From a virus: a DNA stretch of 24,401 nt. The position numbers and the translations under genes are program-made. The stretch is from positions 1-24,401 of IMG/VR virus record IMGVR_UViG_3300031223_000041. One strand, 5' to 3'. The notes under the pieces are model-generated. The model worked only from the letters and a program-made list of their open reading frames with translations. It was not told the origin of the DNA and did no database searches. Shown one piece after another: positions 12,901 through 21,027 of the stretch. Numbering within the stretch: the first letter of the stretch is position 1; each line of letters begins with the position of its first letter.

Positions 12901-15601
12901 GCTCGTCTGGGAATAGAGCACGCTCTGCGGCCTTGTCATTCATCGCGTAGGTCGATGTGACGTAATCAATCGTGCGACTAGAAAACCATTCGATTAGTCC
13001 GCTGTCAGACTTGTTGTAGCCTTCGCCGCCATCGTTACCTGTCTCGGCTTCCCATTGCTCGCGCCAGCTCATCACCATGCTGCGGACTGCTGGGGATAGC
13101 GTGCCAGCTTCAGCGCCGTCTGCGATAGACAGAAGCTTCAGATACGACTCGGAAACTTCCTCGATAGGAGCCAGCGGTGAAGCTTTATTTGAAATGCGAT
13201 TCACCGCTTTGCCGATCTTTGTGAAGACAGCCTGCGGACTCTTACCAAGCACTGCAATTCGCGCTACGTGATCCGCTGCACTTACCTCGCCACGACTACT
13301 CGAAGTCAACCCAGAGAGCCATGCGATCAGCTCAACGCCTTCTAGGGATGCTGTAGAGGTTCCCGCTACGCTCATGTTGTCGAGAACTTGATCGTCAGTC
13401 ATGCCTTGCGTGATCTTTGGAGCTGAAGATCGCGCAGTAGAGACGGCTTGATCTCGTGTCATTTCACCAATGTCAACCATCGCTCGAAGGCTTTGATTCT
13501 TTACGACATCAGCAGATTGTCCACCGTGCAGGCCGATTAAATAATCAAGTGTGGACTTGGTAGCACCCGCTAGTTCATCAAGCTTAGTTTGTTGCCACTC
13601 CCATGCGGCATTATTCGCGGCATCTTTCGTGTCAAATTCACCGATAGGCTCACTCGTGATAGGGTCAATTAAAAGGTGTTTGCCACCCTTCTCGGATTGA
13701 GCAGGCGCTTCGACTCGACCTGCTGGGATTCTTCCACCATCAGAGGAAGCTGGAAGGTCAACCATGACTGGAACAACGTATGTTCCTTTTGGCGCTTTAG
13801 CTTCGACTGCTTCATTGTGTTCGCGAACTGCTGCAAGCATAGGAGTTGCTTGCTGAAGGGCTTTAACCTGCTCTGCTGTCGTCGCATTCTCAAGGTCGAT
13901 AGCAGTGCTACCAGAGAACTCGTCAAACACGTAGGTCGAACCTTTGTGCGTGAATACAACTTGATCCGTATCGTGTCGGTTGCCTGCTACAATCTCTGTG
14001 TCGGGGATTGCTTCGAGCATACTGTCCTTGTAGGTGTCGTATGCTGCCTTGTCGCCGTTTGCCGCCTTTAGAATGGTGTCGCCTATGCCAGCGCTTTCAC
14101 CCATTTGTCGAAGCTCTTTATCGCTACGAACTCTGCGCAACGATCCGCTCATTTCCTTAAAGCCGAAAGGAGTTCCGTCTTTAGCCATGAAATCGTGTTG
14201 AAGCTCAGCTTTGACATCTTGGTTGCCCTTGAATGTCACGGCTCCACCCATAACAAATCCCGCGATACCTCCGTAGAAGGCATCTACCCCACGAGCTTTA
14301 ACAAACTCTTCAAGGGTCATGTCAAAGTCATCGTCAATAAACATATTCCGAAACTCCTCAGCCGCTCCCTGTAGAGGTTCTTCAACGGCTTCTTCTAAGC
14401 CAGACATTCCAGCGGCCTTTAATACTGCCTTTAAATTCTCAACTTTCCCCATGTAAGCAACAGTCTCGCGAACACTCTTGTTTTTAAACATAGAGAAAAC
14501 TTTATCTGCCGCTCGATTCACACCTAGCATACGTTCAATCGCAATTTGAACTGCCGTAAGAAATGCTCGGGAACCGTAGTTCTTTTTCGGATCGAAGACT
14601 TCGCCCTTTGCCTCTACCATTTCTTTTTCAGCTTGCCTTACATACTCATACATTGTTGCCGCTCCGAGCGGAGACGTAGCTGGATTCATCAATGAAATAA
14701 TCATTGGCAATGACTCGGAAATCACAGTAGTTGCTTTGCCTACGATAGACCTTCTGACGTTTTCACCGATGTATTCTAAGTCGCCATATTCTTTATCTAT
14801 TTCGACTATCCAATCGCCAATCTTGCTGGCCTCTTCCCCATACTCTTTAACCCAATTCCCCGTTCGTGCAGTGAAATCAAGCGACCCTCCTACAATGCCT
14901 TCCTTACTTCGCGCTACGATCTCCTCAACCTTAGCAGTAAGCTTGCCTCGAAACTCTTCCTCGACGGCGTTCTGGGACGCTGACACATCTTCAAAAGTAG
15001 ATACAGACATGTCTCCACCGAGCAAAGATTTTACGATGCCAGTTGTTGCCTCTTCGCTTGTAGCATTCCGTAATTTCTCACGGTAATCCATGAGTTCGAT
15101 CCGATCTTCGTCGGTCATTTCTAGGCTGTAGGCAAGTGACTCTGCGCCCCTTTCAATGAAGTCTCCAACAACTTGGCTAGTGTCACCAATGGCGTGTTCT
15201 GTTCCAGCGGCAAGTTGACGGGTTCCCCTGCCTAAACCTTCGGCAGCTAGCGAAGGGACATCCCATGCGTATCGCGCTTTGTCTAAGACGGGAGTTTTGC
15301 TTTTAATAGGCCGCTTCCCTTGCATCTCAGCATACCTCTTCCCGATCTCTGCATAAACTTTGCTTAGATCAGAACTATCGAAGTTTTGCCTTGCGAAGCC
15401 GTCAAAGTTGTCCATCACGAATTGGTAACGATTAACATTTCCGAACGCACGCTTAGCAAGCCACATAGAGGCGTGCCGCTTGTCCATCTCGGAATCGCGT
15501 GTCTCTGGGTCTTGAAGATCATAAAACTCCCTACCCTTCTGAGAGAGTGTATTGAATCGGTTATCACCAGAGGTGAAGTAGTCTTGAAGTTGGTCAGCCA
15601 T
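6980..15601 (-). CDS. giant polyvalent-type protein in the internal virion protein D position
   Basis: It has 2873 residues, twice the size of T7 gp16 (1318), but sits in the same slot between internal virion proteins and the fibre. Several conserved blocks of phage 'large polyvalent proteins' are visible. There is a HDxFGH motif at 1161-1166, followed by GEENAW (1177-1182), H1185 and RGQNSW (1202-1207). An EELQSD block lies at 1547-1552, with WTTGE at 1643-1647 and GGEGMKGFYD at 1726-1735. Then comes an HFS...LDPxFHGSG block (1844-1862) and a DLNVVVP-like segment near 2083. A long C-terminal region with NYWPRW (2347-2352) resembles LPD38. A basic tail ends the protein. I see no lytic transglycosylase motif at the N-terminus. 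It is probably ejected with DNA and carries effector activities. The start is 2 bases after the upstream stop. Confidence 0.75.
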   Translation of the reverse strand: MADQLQDYFTSGDNRFNTLSQKGREFYDLQDPETRDSEMDKRHASMWLAKRAFGNVNRYQFVMDNFDGFARQNFDSSDLSKVYAEIGKRYAEMQGKRPIKSKTPVLDKARYAWDVPSLAAEGLGRGTRQLAAGTEHAIGDTSQVVGDFIERGAESLAYSLEMTDEDRIELMDYREKLRNATSEEATTGIVKSLLGGDMSVSTFEDVSASQNAVEEEFRGKLTAKVEEIVARSKEGIVGGSLDFTARTGNWVKEYGEEASKIGDWIVEIDKEYGDLEYIGENVRRSIVGKATTVISESLPMIISLMNPATSPLGAATMYEYVRQAEKEMVEAKGEVFDPKKNYGSRAFLTAVQIAIERMLGVNRAADKVFSMFKNKSVRETVAYMGKVENLKAVLKAAGMSGLEEAVEEPLQGAAEEFRNMFIDDDFDMTLEEFVKARGVDAFYGGIAGFVMGGAVTFKGNQDVKAELQHDFMAKDGTPFGFKEMSGSLRRVRSDKELRQMGESAGIGDTILKAANGDKAAYDTYKDSMLEAIPDTEIVAGNRHDTDQVVFTHKGSTYVFDEFSGSTAIDLENATTAEQVKALQQATPMLAAVREHNEAVEAKAPKGTYVVPVMVDLPASSDGGRIPAGRVEAPAQSEKGGKHLLIDPITSEPIGEFDTKDAANNAAWEWQQTKLDELAGATKSTLDYLIGLHGGQSADVVKNQSLRAMVDIGEMTRDQAVSTARSSAPKITQGMTDDQVLDNMSVAGTSTASLEGVELIAWLSGLTSSSRGEVSAADHVARIAVLGKSPQAVFTKIGKAVNRISNKASPLAPIEEVSESYLKLLSIADGAEAGTLSPAVRSMVMSWREQWEAETGNDGGEGYNKSDSGLIEWFSSRTIDYVTSTYAMNDKAAERALFPDELKGFMALVRRFAKVIWDKAELMVKMRRNGNLPQDMEGAMRKLLGMPSDFTMKDEAALRAAGYDIYETDQSNRSQSRGDGSGRPTSGQLTALQGTPKIEGATGPNEALVKVAEDYARSIGIDVKRQAEYVKVDVDRAARIAQAYEEMEHAPSDPIVREAYDDLIQQTMDQYRALEAAGFDFWFIDPSNDKGYGDSPYNAMRDLRANKSMGVYPTEAGFGSGDSELDVSDNPLMLDTGIEWAYGSSEGKKRRVLANDLFRAVHDAFGHGLEGSGFRARGEENAWQAHIRLFQGSAVGAMTSETRGQNSWLNFGKHGDHNQTAKVEDTIFADQKTGLMPSWTWEEGRAAPMSDATFQVTRNAEESAFYSQLERTLDAKIQGKAATAQQIKGLLDPKHGIKADEVKWSGIEQWLDDNKDSKGKVAKDDLMAYLRDVGRVKFEEVTRGNGNLKIDYDSPFAVPRVIELGKEWQGEADDALALRIENDREAFDQLKALDPQIVQREDWAETVAMNVFYGTGNATDTRYSRYVLPNGENYREVVLTMPVVTKGLVTFDAEKAKTLLSSGVKVAGVKDGIGVQRVDFNPEAGTARSTLDEYTEFATLDDVIAHNERLAESRQKRSSEYTSSHFADIPNYVAHMRLNERDGGLFIEELQSDRHQTARKSGYRGDTPEISAEEALATRDEIYRAHDAGEISREEFIRRMEAWKPKTSVQDLIADAPFRKDWHIQMFKRALRDAVASGKSWIGWTTGETQAGRYDLSKQVESIEYKKNGENYTVGVNGQSRQSIYYNHKATVSELSDTIGKELAQKIVDTAVEGETKKIEGNGLKVGGEGMKGFYDRMMVNDVNGYLKKLDSKNKPKVEAGVIEEQVGGWSVVDSKGNQVVDDVYNSESDAMVVMRQRGMKWSEGYRAANQGAVTAPIHRVTITDAMRDSVQQGQPTFQVVPMVHFSRVAGLDYLDPNFHGSGINGTEKRLKQEYPDLFMDRIYIGTDDYEKEPNLPDNFYAMKIEEGLLYDFENDPEEFRSKAALDVRQRKTKYAPFDSRAAGLIAERKIIDAGYLGYVVKGREAAAIFHRIPTGESLTSEWWSDIKAYREGKAASFTSRVQEQLDRLKVVPRKDEDGATLNVDGTNYEGGGLVITVNSVNTNSWTITPAMVQSFLESNREVIFSNASKIGLYKFPDSADILIDLNVVVPAANRAVALEFGKLAGQESLFDLDTPENVKTGESGESPMSFTFEQYREIAESLEAGVLPRAVGGAGVVMSQSLPQEPTLQITVSDEVFNAHHGGSAEVVRMEAAERESNEQREKLDMPYFAEEQARQRKNQEQLKGDFSERGLLGWLYARNGLSMGSRLRNVHVRIFSRMREYRLNVSQRKMRYSDRVQPARDLYRQLDKADRKALGLHLANGDQEQAMLIMDKVDGLAEAIRQTRIVLDEIRRYAIASGYEIPKRDNYWPRWLQDRDGLLAEFGMEVKGIFDTAIESAKLEASARGHTLTDADKEKIIGQILAGTYKGSGIPPNFKARSIETLEQSQFDEFYSTPFEAVDRYINRVVDDVEKKKFFGQSAIVEDVNGTKKVNVEKSAASVVADLVAKGELVGAEQAEVQTILEAMHTNGAMQKGLQVLRSLGYIATMMKFEVAMIQIEDISTAVFTGRGFGNLRYFASLFDKDEMSMVRDFGQESFSQDYDDAKKGMARFMDWGMKKSGVAFFGRGGANTQVNSGIRAYRDSAQRGRLTDTQERRLTEYFGGDAARIAQLKQDLIDNVKSEDVVLLGWNILLDFQPLDYSEMPEGYAKHPNLRIFYMLKTFMLKRFDIMRREGIREMKLGVEKRDYKLFRDGMRKLMWLYMLWFVGGATVDFIRDTLSGKEPKVDDTLAASAIKILGVNRFLYYDFQRHKNPVLSLAMLTSFPVPWFQQIYRDSSSIVTGDSDWSIGNAEVWRSVPFVGSMYYWHAGGGEQRQREEERKETRRRMREMGVQMP

Positions 15602-15603
15602 AA

Positions 15604-17061
15604 TTACTTATACATGATAGTGTCGAGGGCTTCTTGCGTAGCCTTTGACATGTGGTCATTCCATAAAGCAGGAACGTCCGTCTTGATGAATTTCTCGGCA
15701 TCTTTTTCGTCTAGCCCTTTGAGCGATTGCTCAAGCTCATCCATCGCTTCGACGAAACCTAAAAACGGCTCACTGCTTCGGCCTTCGCCTAGACCCTCAA
15801 TAATCAGATCAGCCTCACGAATGTATCGGGATACTAGCGACTCTTGAATCTTCTGCTTGAAAGCTGGAATGTCTGGATCGACAAAGAACCCCTTCATTCC
15901 GTTTCCGCGAATCTCGTCTCTGCCAGCTCGCAGTTCTTCAACTGACAACATGCGGCGAACTAGAGCCATTTGCGCCGACTCAGAAAGCCCAGCCGACTCA
16001 ATGCTTTTCCATAGCTTTTTGCGAGCTGACTCTTTCATACCTAAATGATTTTCATCTTCGAGATATAGTGATTGCTCTTCGACTATTTGAAACTGCAACT
16101 GCATGAACTCTGCGCTAGACATTCCAAGCTTTCCCACGTCTCCGATCCTAATGTCTTCTAGCGACTCGCGAACATCAATTGGAAGGTTCGGGTCTAGCTG
16201 CATAATGTCTTCTTTGTAGTAAGTCTTGATAGCCTTGCGCTGGCCTCTGACGCTTGAAACTTCAAGACGTGAAATCTTTGAATCAATCTCCTCAATCGAC
16301 TGGCGACGTGCTCCAATACTTAAACCTCCAGCAGCAACGTCCTGCCCATTGTGATTGATCGTGTATTCGTAAGCCGAATGGCGACCATCATCACCTTTAG
16401 CCTCAAGCTCTTCCTTGAGCATTTCGAGCTGCTCAATGTCCGTAGAATTGTAAGCTGACTGAATCCGGCTTCCCACCTCAAATGATACTCCCTCAGAGAA
16501 GATAGTTTCCATCTTGTCGTGAAGCTCGGCATCGCTTACAGACATCTTCTTGAGCGCGTCAAATGCTGCCTGCGGATTGCCTGCACGTCGCATTGCTTCG
16601 GCCTGATTGAAGAACACAGCATTCGCGTTCTGGACTTCCATTTGCGTAACCTTGCCGTTGACCCCAATCTTGGTTCGCTCAGCTTGGTGTGCGTATTTTT
16701 GATTCAGCAATTGGTATGCTTCGCCGTCAACCTTCTTTCGATCTACGCCATCCCAGACTCGGCCTAATCGTTCGTCGGCAAACGTGCGAATACTGTCTGG
16801 GTCTTGCTGGTTTTTTAAGGCGTATTCGTCGATCTCACCATTCGCTCGCATCATCTCTAAGTCGAGCTGTGACTCTGCGGCATCGTTGAGTAGCTTCTGG
16901 CGCTTCTCAGCAAACATATGAAACGTCTTTCCAGTCTCAGCAATAGCCCCGCCTGCCCCGACCAGTGCGCGGTAAGGCGCGGTTCCCGTCGATGGATCAA
17001 CCTGCTGGTATCCAGTGGCGCTCTTAACGTCAGAAGTTTTAGGTAATGGGATATTTGCCAT
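15604..17061 (-). CDS. internal virion protein C-like (gp15-position) protein
   Basis: This 485-residue, highly helical, charged protein has no signal or membrane segment. Its N-terminus (YRALVGAGGAIAETGKTFHMFAEKRQKL...) resembles internal virion or pre-tape-measure proteins of podoviruses, which begin with a conserved helix followed by repeats of small helices. Position between the gp14-like gene and the giant gene matches T7 gp15, an internal core protein that helps form the channel for DNA entry. It starts 1 base past the upstream stop, with no Shine-Dalgarno sequence. The assignment rests mostly on order, size and helical character. Confidence 0.6.
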   Translation of the reverse strand: MANIPLPKTSDVKSATGYQQVDPSTGTAPYRALVGAGGAIAETGKTFHMFAEKRQKLLNDAAESQLDLEMMRANGEIDEYALKNQQDPDSIRTFADERLGRVWDGVDRKKVDGEAYQLLNQKYAHQAERTKIGVNGKVTQMEVQNANAVFFNQAEAMRRAGNPQAAFDALKKMSVSDAELHDKMETIFSEGVSFEVGSRIQSAYNSTDIEQLEMLKEELEAKGDDGRHSAYEYTINHNGQDVAAGGLSIGARRQSIEEIDSKISRLEVSSVRGQRKAIKTYYKEDIMQLDPNLPIDVRESLEDIRIGDVGKLGMSSAEFMQLQFQIVEEQSLYLEDENHLGMKESARKKLWKSIESAGLSESAQMALVRRMLSVEELRAGRDEIRGNGMKGFFVDPDIPAFKQKIQESLVSRYIREADLIIEGLGEGRSSEPFLGFVEAMDELEQSLKGLDEKDAEKFIKTDVPALWNDHMSKATQEALDTIMYK

Positions 17062-17062
17062 G

Positions 17063-17521
17063 CTAGAGTTTCATTCTTGCTAATTGATTGGCTCCACCGA
17101 GAAGCGTAGTTCCCACTGCAAGCGGTGCAGCGCGACGAATTGATTTCGATTGGTAACGATTCACTGCGCCCTGCTGCATGAGCGCCTGCGCTCTGGACTC
17201 CCCAGCATAGGCGGTATCCAGTGCGGCCAGTTCAAGGTCGGCTGCTGTCTGACTCATTACGGATAGCGGTGTGCCAGTCGATGTGATCCCAGATTTAGCG
17301 TATACTGCCCTCTGGCGCTTCTTGAAGCGGTCGTTCTCCTTGCGCTGGCGGCTTACCCTCTCAGAAGTTTCTAGGCGCGTCTGCTCGGCCTGAGACTCTG
17401 CAACTTGAGCGTTATATTTGGACATATCGCTCTGCTGCTGCATAGATTGATACGTCCCGTAAGCCGAAACTGCTGTTCCGACTACGGTAAGGATTGGAGC
17501 TAAAACTGCTGCGAATGCCAT
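17063..17521 (-). CDS. internal virion protein B-like (gp14-like) protein
   Basis: This 152-residue protein opens with a hydrophobic, glycine-rich segment (1-24, AVLAPILTVVGTAVSAYGTY). A long charged helix follows (about 30-75, YNAQVAESQAEQTRLE...RQRKEN), then the motif AKSGITSTGTPLSVM (about 75-90) and further helix. This pattern is typical of podovirus gp14-type internal core proteins, which are ejected into the cell envelope. AAGG about 8 bases before the ATG is a plausible ribosome site. Confidence 0.75.
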   Translation of the reverse strand: MAFAAVLAPILTVVGTAVSAYGTYQSMQQQSDMSKYNAQVAESQAEQTRLETSERVSRQRKENDRFKKRQRAVYAKSGITSTGTPLSVMSQTAADLELAALDTAYAGESRAQALMQQGAVNRYQSKSIRRAAPLAVGTTLLGGANQLARMKL

Positions 17522-17525
17522 ACGA

Positions 17526-17939
17526 TTAACCTTTTAAAAGAATTTCCACGCCTTTAGACGCAATTTCAAAACCATGCAGCTTCATTAGTTTAGAGATAGA
17601 TGGAATTGCGGACATCGAAACCATTACGCCGTAACCAAGGTTTTCGCCGTGGTCAGTAAGGTATCGAATACAATGGTTCAGTCCGTCGAACTTTTCCATA
17701 GAGCGAGCAGCGGGATTTACAATCATCCACGACATAAATGAAACTGGAACGCTATTGTCGAGATACAGCCAAGCTGCTGCACAGAGAACGCCATCCTCGT
17801 TAACTGCAATGCAACCTGTCTTTGGTAGCGCTGCATGTGGAATCGACATTGCTTCGTGAGCTATCCACCACGCTTCAATGGTTGCATGGTTGCATTCTTC
17901 GTATGGTTTAAGTTGCATCATATTATTCGCCCGTAACAT
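17526..17939 (-). CDS. GNAT-like small protein in the gp13 position
   Basis: The protein has 137 residues from ATG 17939, or 131 from the ATG at 17921 that follows the upstream stop directly. Both are possible. The first overlaps the nozzle gene by 17 bases. The alternation of strands and helices (CIAVNEDGVLCAAAWLYL, FMSWMIVNPAAR, GYGVMVSMSA, KLMKLHGFEI) resembles a GNAT acetyltransferase fold, including a late strand-helix-strand. GNAT-type proteins occur at this place in many T7-like phages. The acetyl-CoA loop (Q/RxxGxG/A) is not evident, so it may be structural rather than catalytic. Confidence 0.5.
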   Translation of the reverse strand: MLRANNMMQLKPYEECNHATIEAWWIAHEAMSIPHAALPKTGCIAVNEDGVLCAAAWLYLDNSVPVSFMSWMIVNPAARSMEKFDGLNHCIRYLTDHGENLGYGVMVSMSAIPSISKLMKLHGFEIASKGVEILLKG

Positions 17940-20900
17940 CGTAGTGAATTATCAATCCAGCAAGAGTGAATGGCAGTGGCGCGTCGTGCTTTAAGATAAG
18001 AATCGGGTCACGCTCGTGTCCTGTGTTCATTATCAACTCGACCTCACCATTGAATAGCTGAGGTGGTAATGACTGGTCTTGATTGCCCCCTCGAAACGTC
18101 ACGTCTCGATACTTTATAGCCCCATCAGCGCTCTTCGATCCGTCGCTATACTTCAGTCCTATCGTGTCGATCAAGTCAGCATAGACGGAACTCATAACCT
18201 TCGTGTAGCCAGTTGACGAACCGACTACGCTATCAGCATTAATCTGAAGCGGTTGAACGAATACTTCATATTTCAAGCCGACAAAGACGGTCGAGAATAA
18301 ACTATCGAAAACGATTGCCCCATTCGTCACGGTTAAACCTTGAACGTGATAGCCATCAGCCAGCACTTCTACGGCCTCTCCCTCAAGATGCCATAGCCCT
18401 CGAATCGTCAAGTCAGAGTTTTGATCGTAGTATTTAGAGCAATCAACGAAGCGCTTTTTAGAATCCGATTCGGGAACTGTCGTAGAAGTTTTAAGTTTTG
18501 ATAGGAAGTCTTCTAAGCTATTGAAATTAAAGCCTCCCGTTTGATCCGACAAGAACTGGTATCCAGCGTTACTGACGGTTCCAAAATGGAATACAGCGTC
18601 AATCGAGTTAAGTGCGCTCAATGCTTGAGATTGCGTAGCTCCCCTTTCGTGGCTCGATTCGTCAGTAAACATAAGCACTTCGTGTGCGTATCGTTCGTTC
18701 CATGAGTATGAATTACAAGCCTGCACGATTGATCCGTAGCCATTCTCTGGGCCATCTCCACCACCACTTGTGCTAATTCCCTCTAAAGCAATCTTAAATG
18801 AGGTATAACTCGTGAAGTCGAGGTTCGGCTCGAACACTGGACTGTCATCTTCATCTTTAAATCCGATCAAAGCAAATTGAACGTCTCGATAAGCTGAACC
18901 GTAAACAGATGCTATCTGGTCAGCTAACTCAAGAATGTCGGCAATAATCCCACTCATGCTTGCAGTCGTATCAACGCAGAATGCTATTTGAGCGTCCTGC
19001 TTAATGCTGCGGTCATCGAGCGATAACGAAGGATTGTAGTCTCCAGACATTCGTTCGAGGAAGCGGCGCGTGACTCCAGATATAGTGCGATTGGTTGCAA
19101 CCCATACCTCGTCATCTTGCGATCCGTAGATAACTTCTACGCCCTCAAAGTCTCCGTCTGTATCATGCGGATTCCATGCGTAGACATTTTGATCTCGCTC
19201 GTATGTAAACGACAAAAGCTTACCGTCTCCAGTGCAGCACCATACTATGGGGTCTGGCGTTGGCTGATAAGCGATAGACCGCAATCCACCTGCTGTTAAA
19301 TGATCGCTGAACTCTTGCATGTCGAGCGCGTGAAACTTGTCTCTCTCAATACTGAAAGACAGCGCACGGAGGCTCTGAGAGCTTCCACGCTGCACATACA
19401 TCACAACATCATCAACCGTCTCTGGACGGATTGCTTGAGAGCCTTTGTTCTCCTGTCTACGGGCGACGATGTTTGTAGGAGAGATTACAGAGTTCAAATC
19501 AGTTCCCGCTAGCGTCCACTCACTCCCAGAAGTGCCGATCATGAGCTTATCTTGGTCAACCATCCAGAGAATGTCATTTCGCTCTTTAGAATCCAGTTCA
19601 ATGAATAGTGCGCTTGTGTCGTCAGTTCCAAGTTGAAAGCTGTCGAAGAGGTCTGTTTCCGATTTCCAGATGCCTTGAGGGTATGCGCTCGTGTTGGCAA
19701 ACCAAATGGCTTTCTCAAATAAACACATTGCTCGTGGGTATCCTTGTAATCTGCTCCATGCGCCTTCAGACCAGTCTTCGGTTATGTCAGTAGATTCAAG
19801 CTCCCTTACGATGTCCACCGTAACCTCTGTAGCGCTAGTGAATCCCGTAATCTTGACGGCTCCTTCGATCAATACTGCTTCAGACCGTAGGGTTGCCTTA
19901 GCGTCTCCCACGCTACCGCCCATGTGATAGTATCGAGATTCATCATCTTGCGTAAATCTTACGTTGAAATTCTTACCGTCGCCATCTGTAGAATTATTAG
20001 AAGTATATGAACCCACCTCAGTCCACTCGGAAGCCGTATAAGTCGCAAGGTTCGGAGACTGAACTTGAGCCTTATAGACGATGACGGTTCCGCTCCATTT
20101 GCCAGATGTCTCTAGTGTCAGATTGCCTATTGCCTTAATAGCGTTTGTCACTCCAGAAGCGGTGACTTCAGAAGACTTGCGAAAGTGGCGAAGAACCCAA
20201 TACGATCCTACATGAGCAGAGCTAAATGGAGTATGCCCACCCGCAGTCATGGTTGCCCCTGTGCCAGTCTTTGCGTCAACTTCAAGCAGTTGCCCCGCTT
20301 CGACATTCGGATCAAGCGCAGGAGGAAAGGCGAACTCGTATTCGCTGATCGTCCAGCTTGTGAGCCCAAATCGTATCATTTGCTGGACTGGATGCGCCCC
20401 ATCGCAGAACCACATCACGTCATTCTTCTGTGCATAGTCTAAATTGTATAAGTCGGCTTCAGTGTAGATCGAAGCAATCTCGTAAACCTTTTCAGCCGTC
20501 CCTCCAGTTGCCTCGGCTGTCCACGCGCTACCATCAATGTCATTTCCATCGCGGTCTTGAATCTCGAATGTATCGGACGTAGAACTGGCAACCTTTACCC
20601 AGCGTTCGTTCATCTCTGGCATCTCGACAAATCCCTGCAAGTAAATCTCGTTTCCGTCACTGTAACCGTGACCCGTTGCAGTAGCTACGATTGGATTTGC
20701 AGCGCTCATACTGCCGATGCCAGTAGGAGCTTCACGGACTTGTTGACCGTTCACATGGAAGCGGACATACTCATGCCCCATCTCAAGCAACATCGTGTCA
20801 GATTTGCTGAAGCGGAAGCGAACAGGACGACAAATCTTATCGTCATATTTCGTTGGTGCTACGAGTTCAAACCCTTTGCGCTTGCTTACAGCTCCGTGAG

Positions 20901-21027
20901 GCCAGCTTATCACATTCCTTGCCTGCCTGCACGCGCTTGAATGCTTTTCGTGATCGACTCGACCGTAAACCTTGCGTGACCATTCACCAGCGTTTAGGTG
21001 ATAAATATCTTTCCGTGATTTAGGCAT
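17923..21027 (-). CDS. tail tubular protein B (nozzle) homologue with inserted von Willebrand factor A domain
   Basis: It has 1034 residues compared with 794 in T7 gp12. The N-terminal part (1-660) follows the podovirus nozzle pattern: GEWS at 13-16, CRQARNVISWPHGAVSKRKGFELV, then a series of beta domains, ending ERM at 658-660. The C-terminal part from FVDCSKYYD (starting 860) continues the conserved core with GLWHLEGEAVEVLADG and PLP near the end. Between them, about 675-855, lies a vWA domain. DTTAS at 686-690 supplies the DxTxS MIDAS, GGDGPEN includes Asp758 in the loop, and FTDESSHE gives Asp789. GGAG lies 9 bases before the ATG, inside the end of the upstream gene, which overlaps by 8 bases. 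Confidence 0.85.
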   Translation of the reverse strand: MPKSRKDIYHLNAGEWSRKVYGRVDHEKHSSACRQARNVISWPHGAVSKRKGFELVAPTKYDDKICRPVRFRFSKSDTMLLEMGHEYVRFHVNGQQVREAPTGIGSMSAANPIVATATGHGYSDGNEIYLQGFVEMPEMNERWVKVASSTSDTFEIQDRDGNDIDGSAWTAEATGGTAEKVYEIASIYTEADLYNLDYAQKNDVMWFCDGAHPVQQMIRFGLTSWTISEYEFAFPPALDPNVEAGQLLEVDAKTGTGATMTAGGHTPFSSAHVGSYWVLRHFRKSSEVTASGVTNAIKAIGNLTLETSGKWSGTVIVYKAQVQSPNLATYTASEWTEVGSYTSNNSTDGDGKNFNVRFTQDDESRYYHMGGSVGDAKATLRSEAVLIEGAVKITGFTSATEVTVDIVRELESTDITEDWSEGAWSRLQGYPRAMCLFEKAIWFANTSAYPQGIWKSETDLFDSFQLGTDDTSALFIELDSKERNDILWMVDQDKLMIGTSGSEWTLAGTDLNSVISPTNIVARRQENKGSQAIRPETVDDVVMYVQRGSSQSLRALSFSIERDKFHALDMQEFSDHLTAGGLRSIAYQPTPDPIVWCCTGDGKLLSFTYERDQNVYAWNPHDTDGDFEGVEVIYGSQDDEVWVATNRTISGVTRRFLERMSGDYNPSLSLDDRSIKQDAQIAFCVDTTASMSGIIADILELADQIASVYGSAYRDVQFALIGFKDEDDSPVFEPNLDFTSYTSFKIALEGISTSGGGDGPENGYGSIVQACNSYSWNERYAHEVLMFTDESSHERGATQSQALSALNSIDAVFHFGTVSNAGYQFLSDQTGGFNFNSLEDFLSKLKTSTTVPESDSKKRFVDCSKYYDQNSDLTIRGLWHLEGEAVEVLADGYHVQGLTVTNGAIVFDSLFSTVFVGLKYEVFVQPLQINADSVVGSSTGYTKVMSSVYADLIDTIGLKYSDGSKSADGAIKYRDVTFRGGNQDQSLPPQLFNGEVELIMNTGHERDPILILKHDAPLPFTLAGLIIHYDVTGE

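Noticed and set aside
13669-13959. Minus-strand 96-codon frame inside the giant gene
   Set aside because: A shadow frame; the giant protein reads through with conserved domains and no interruption.
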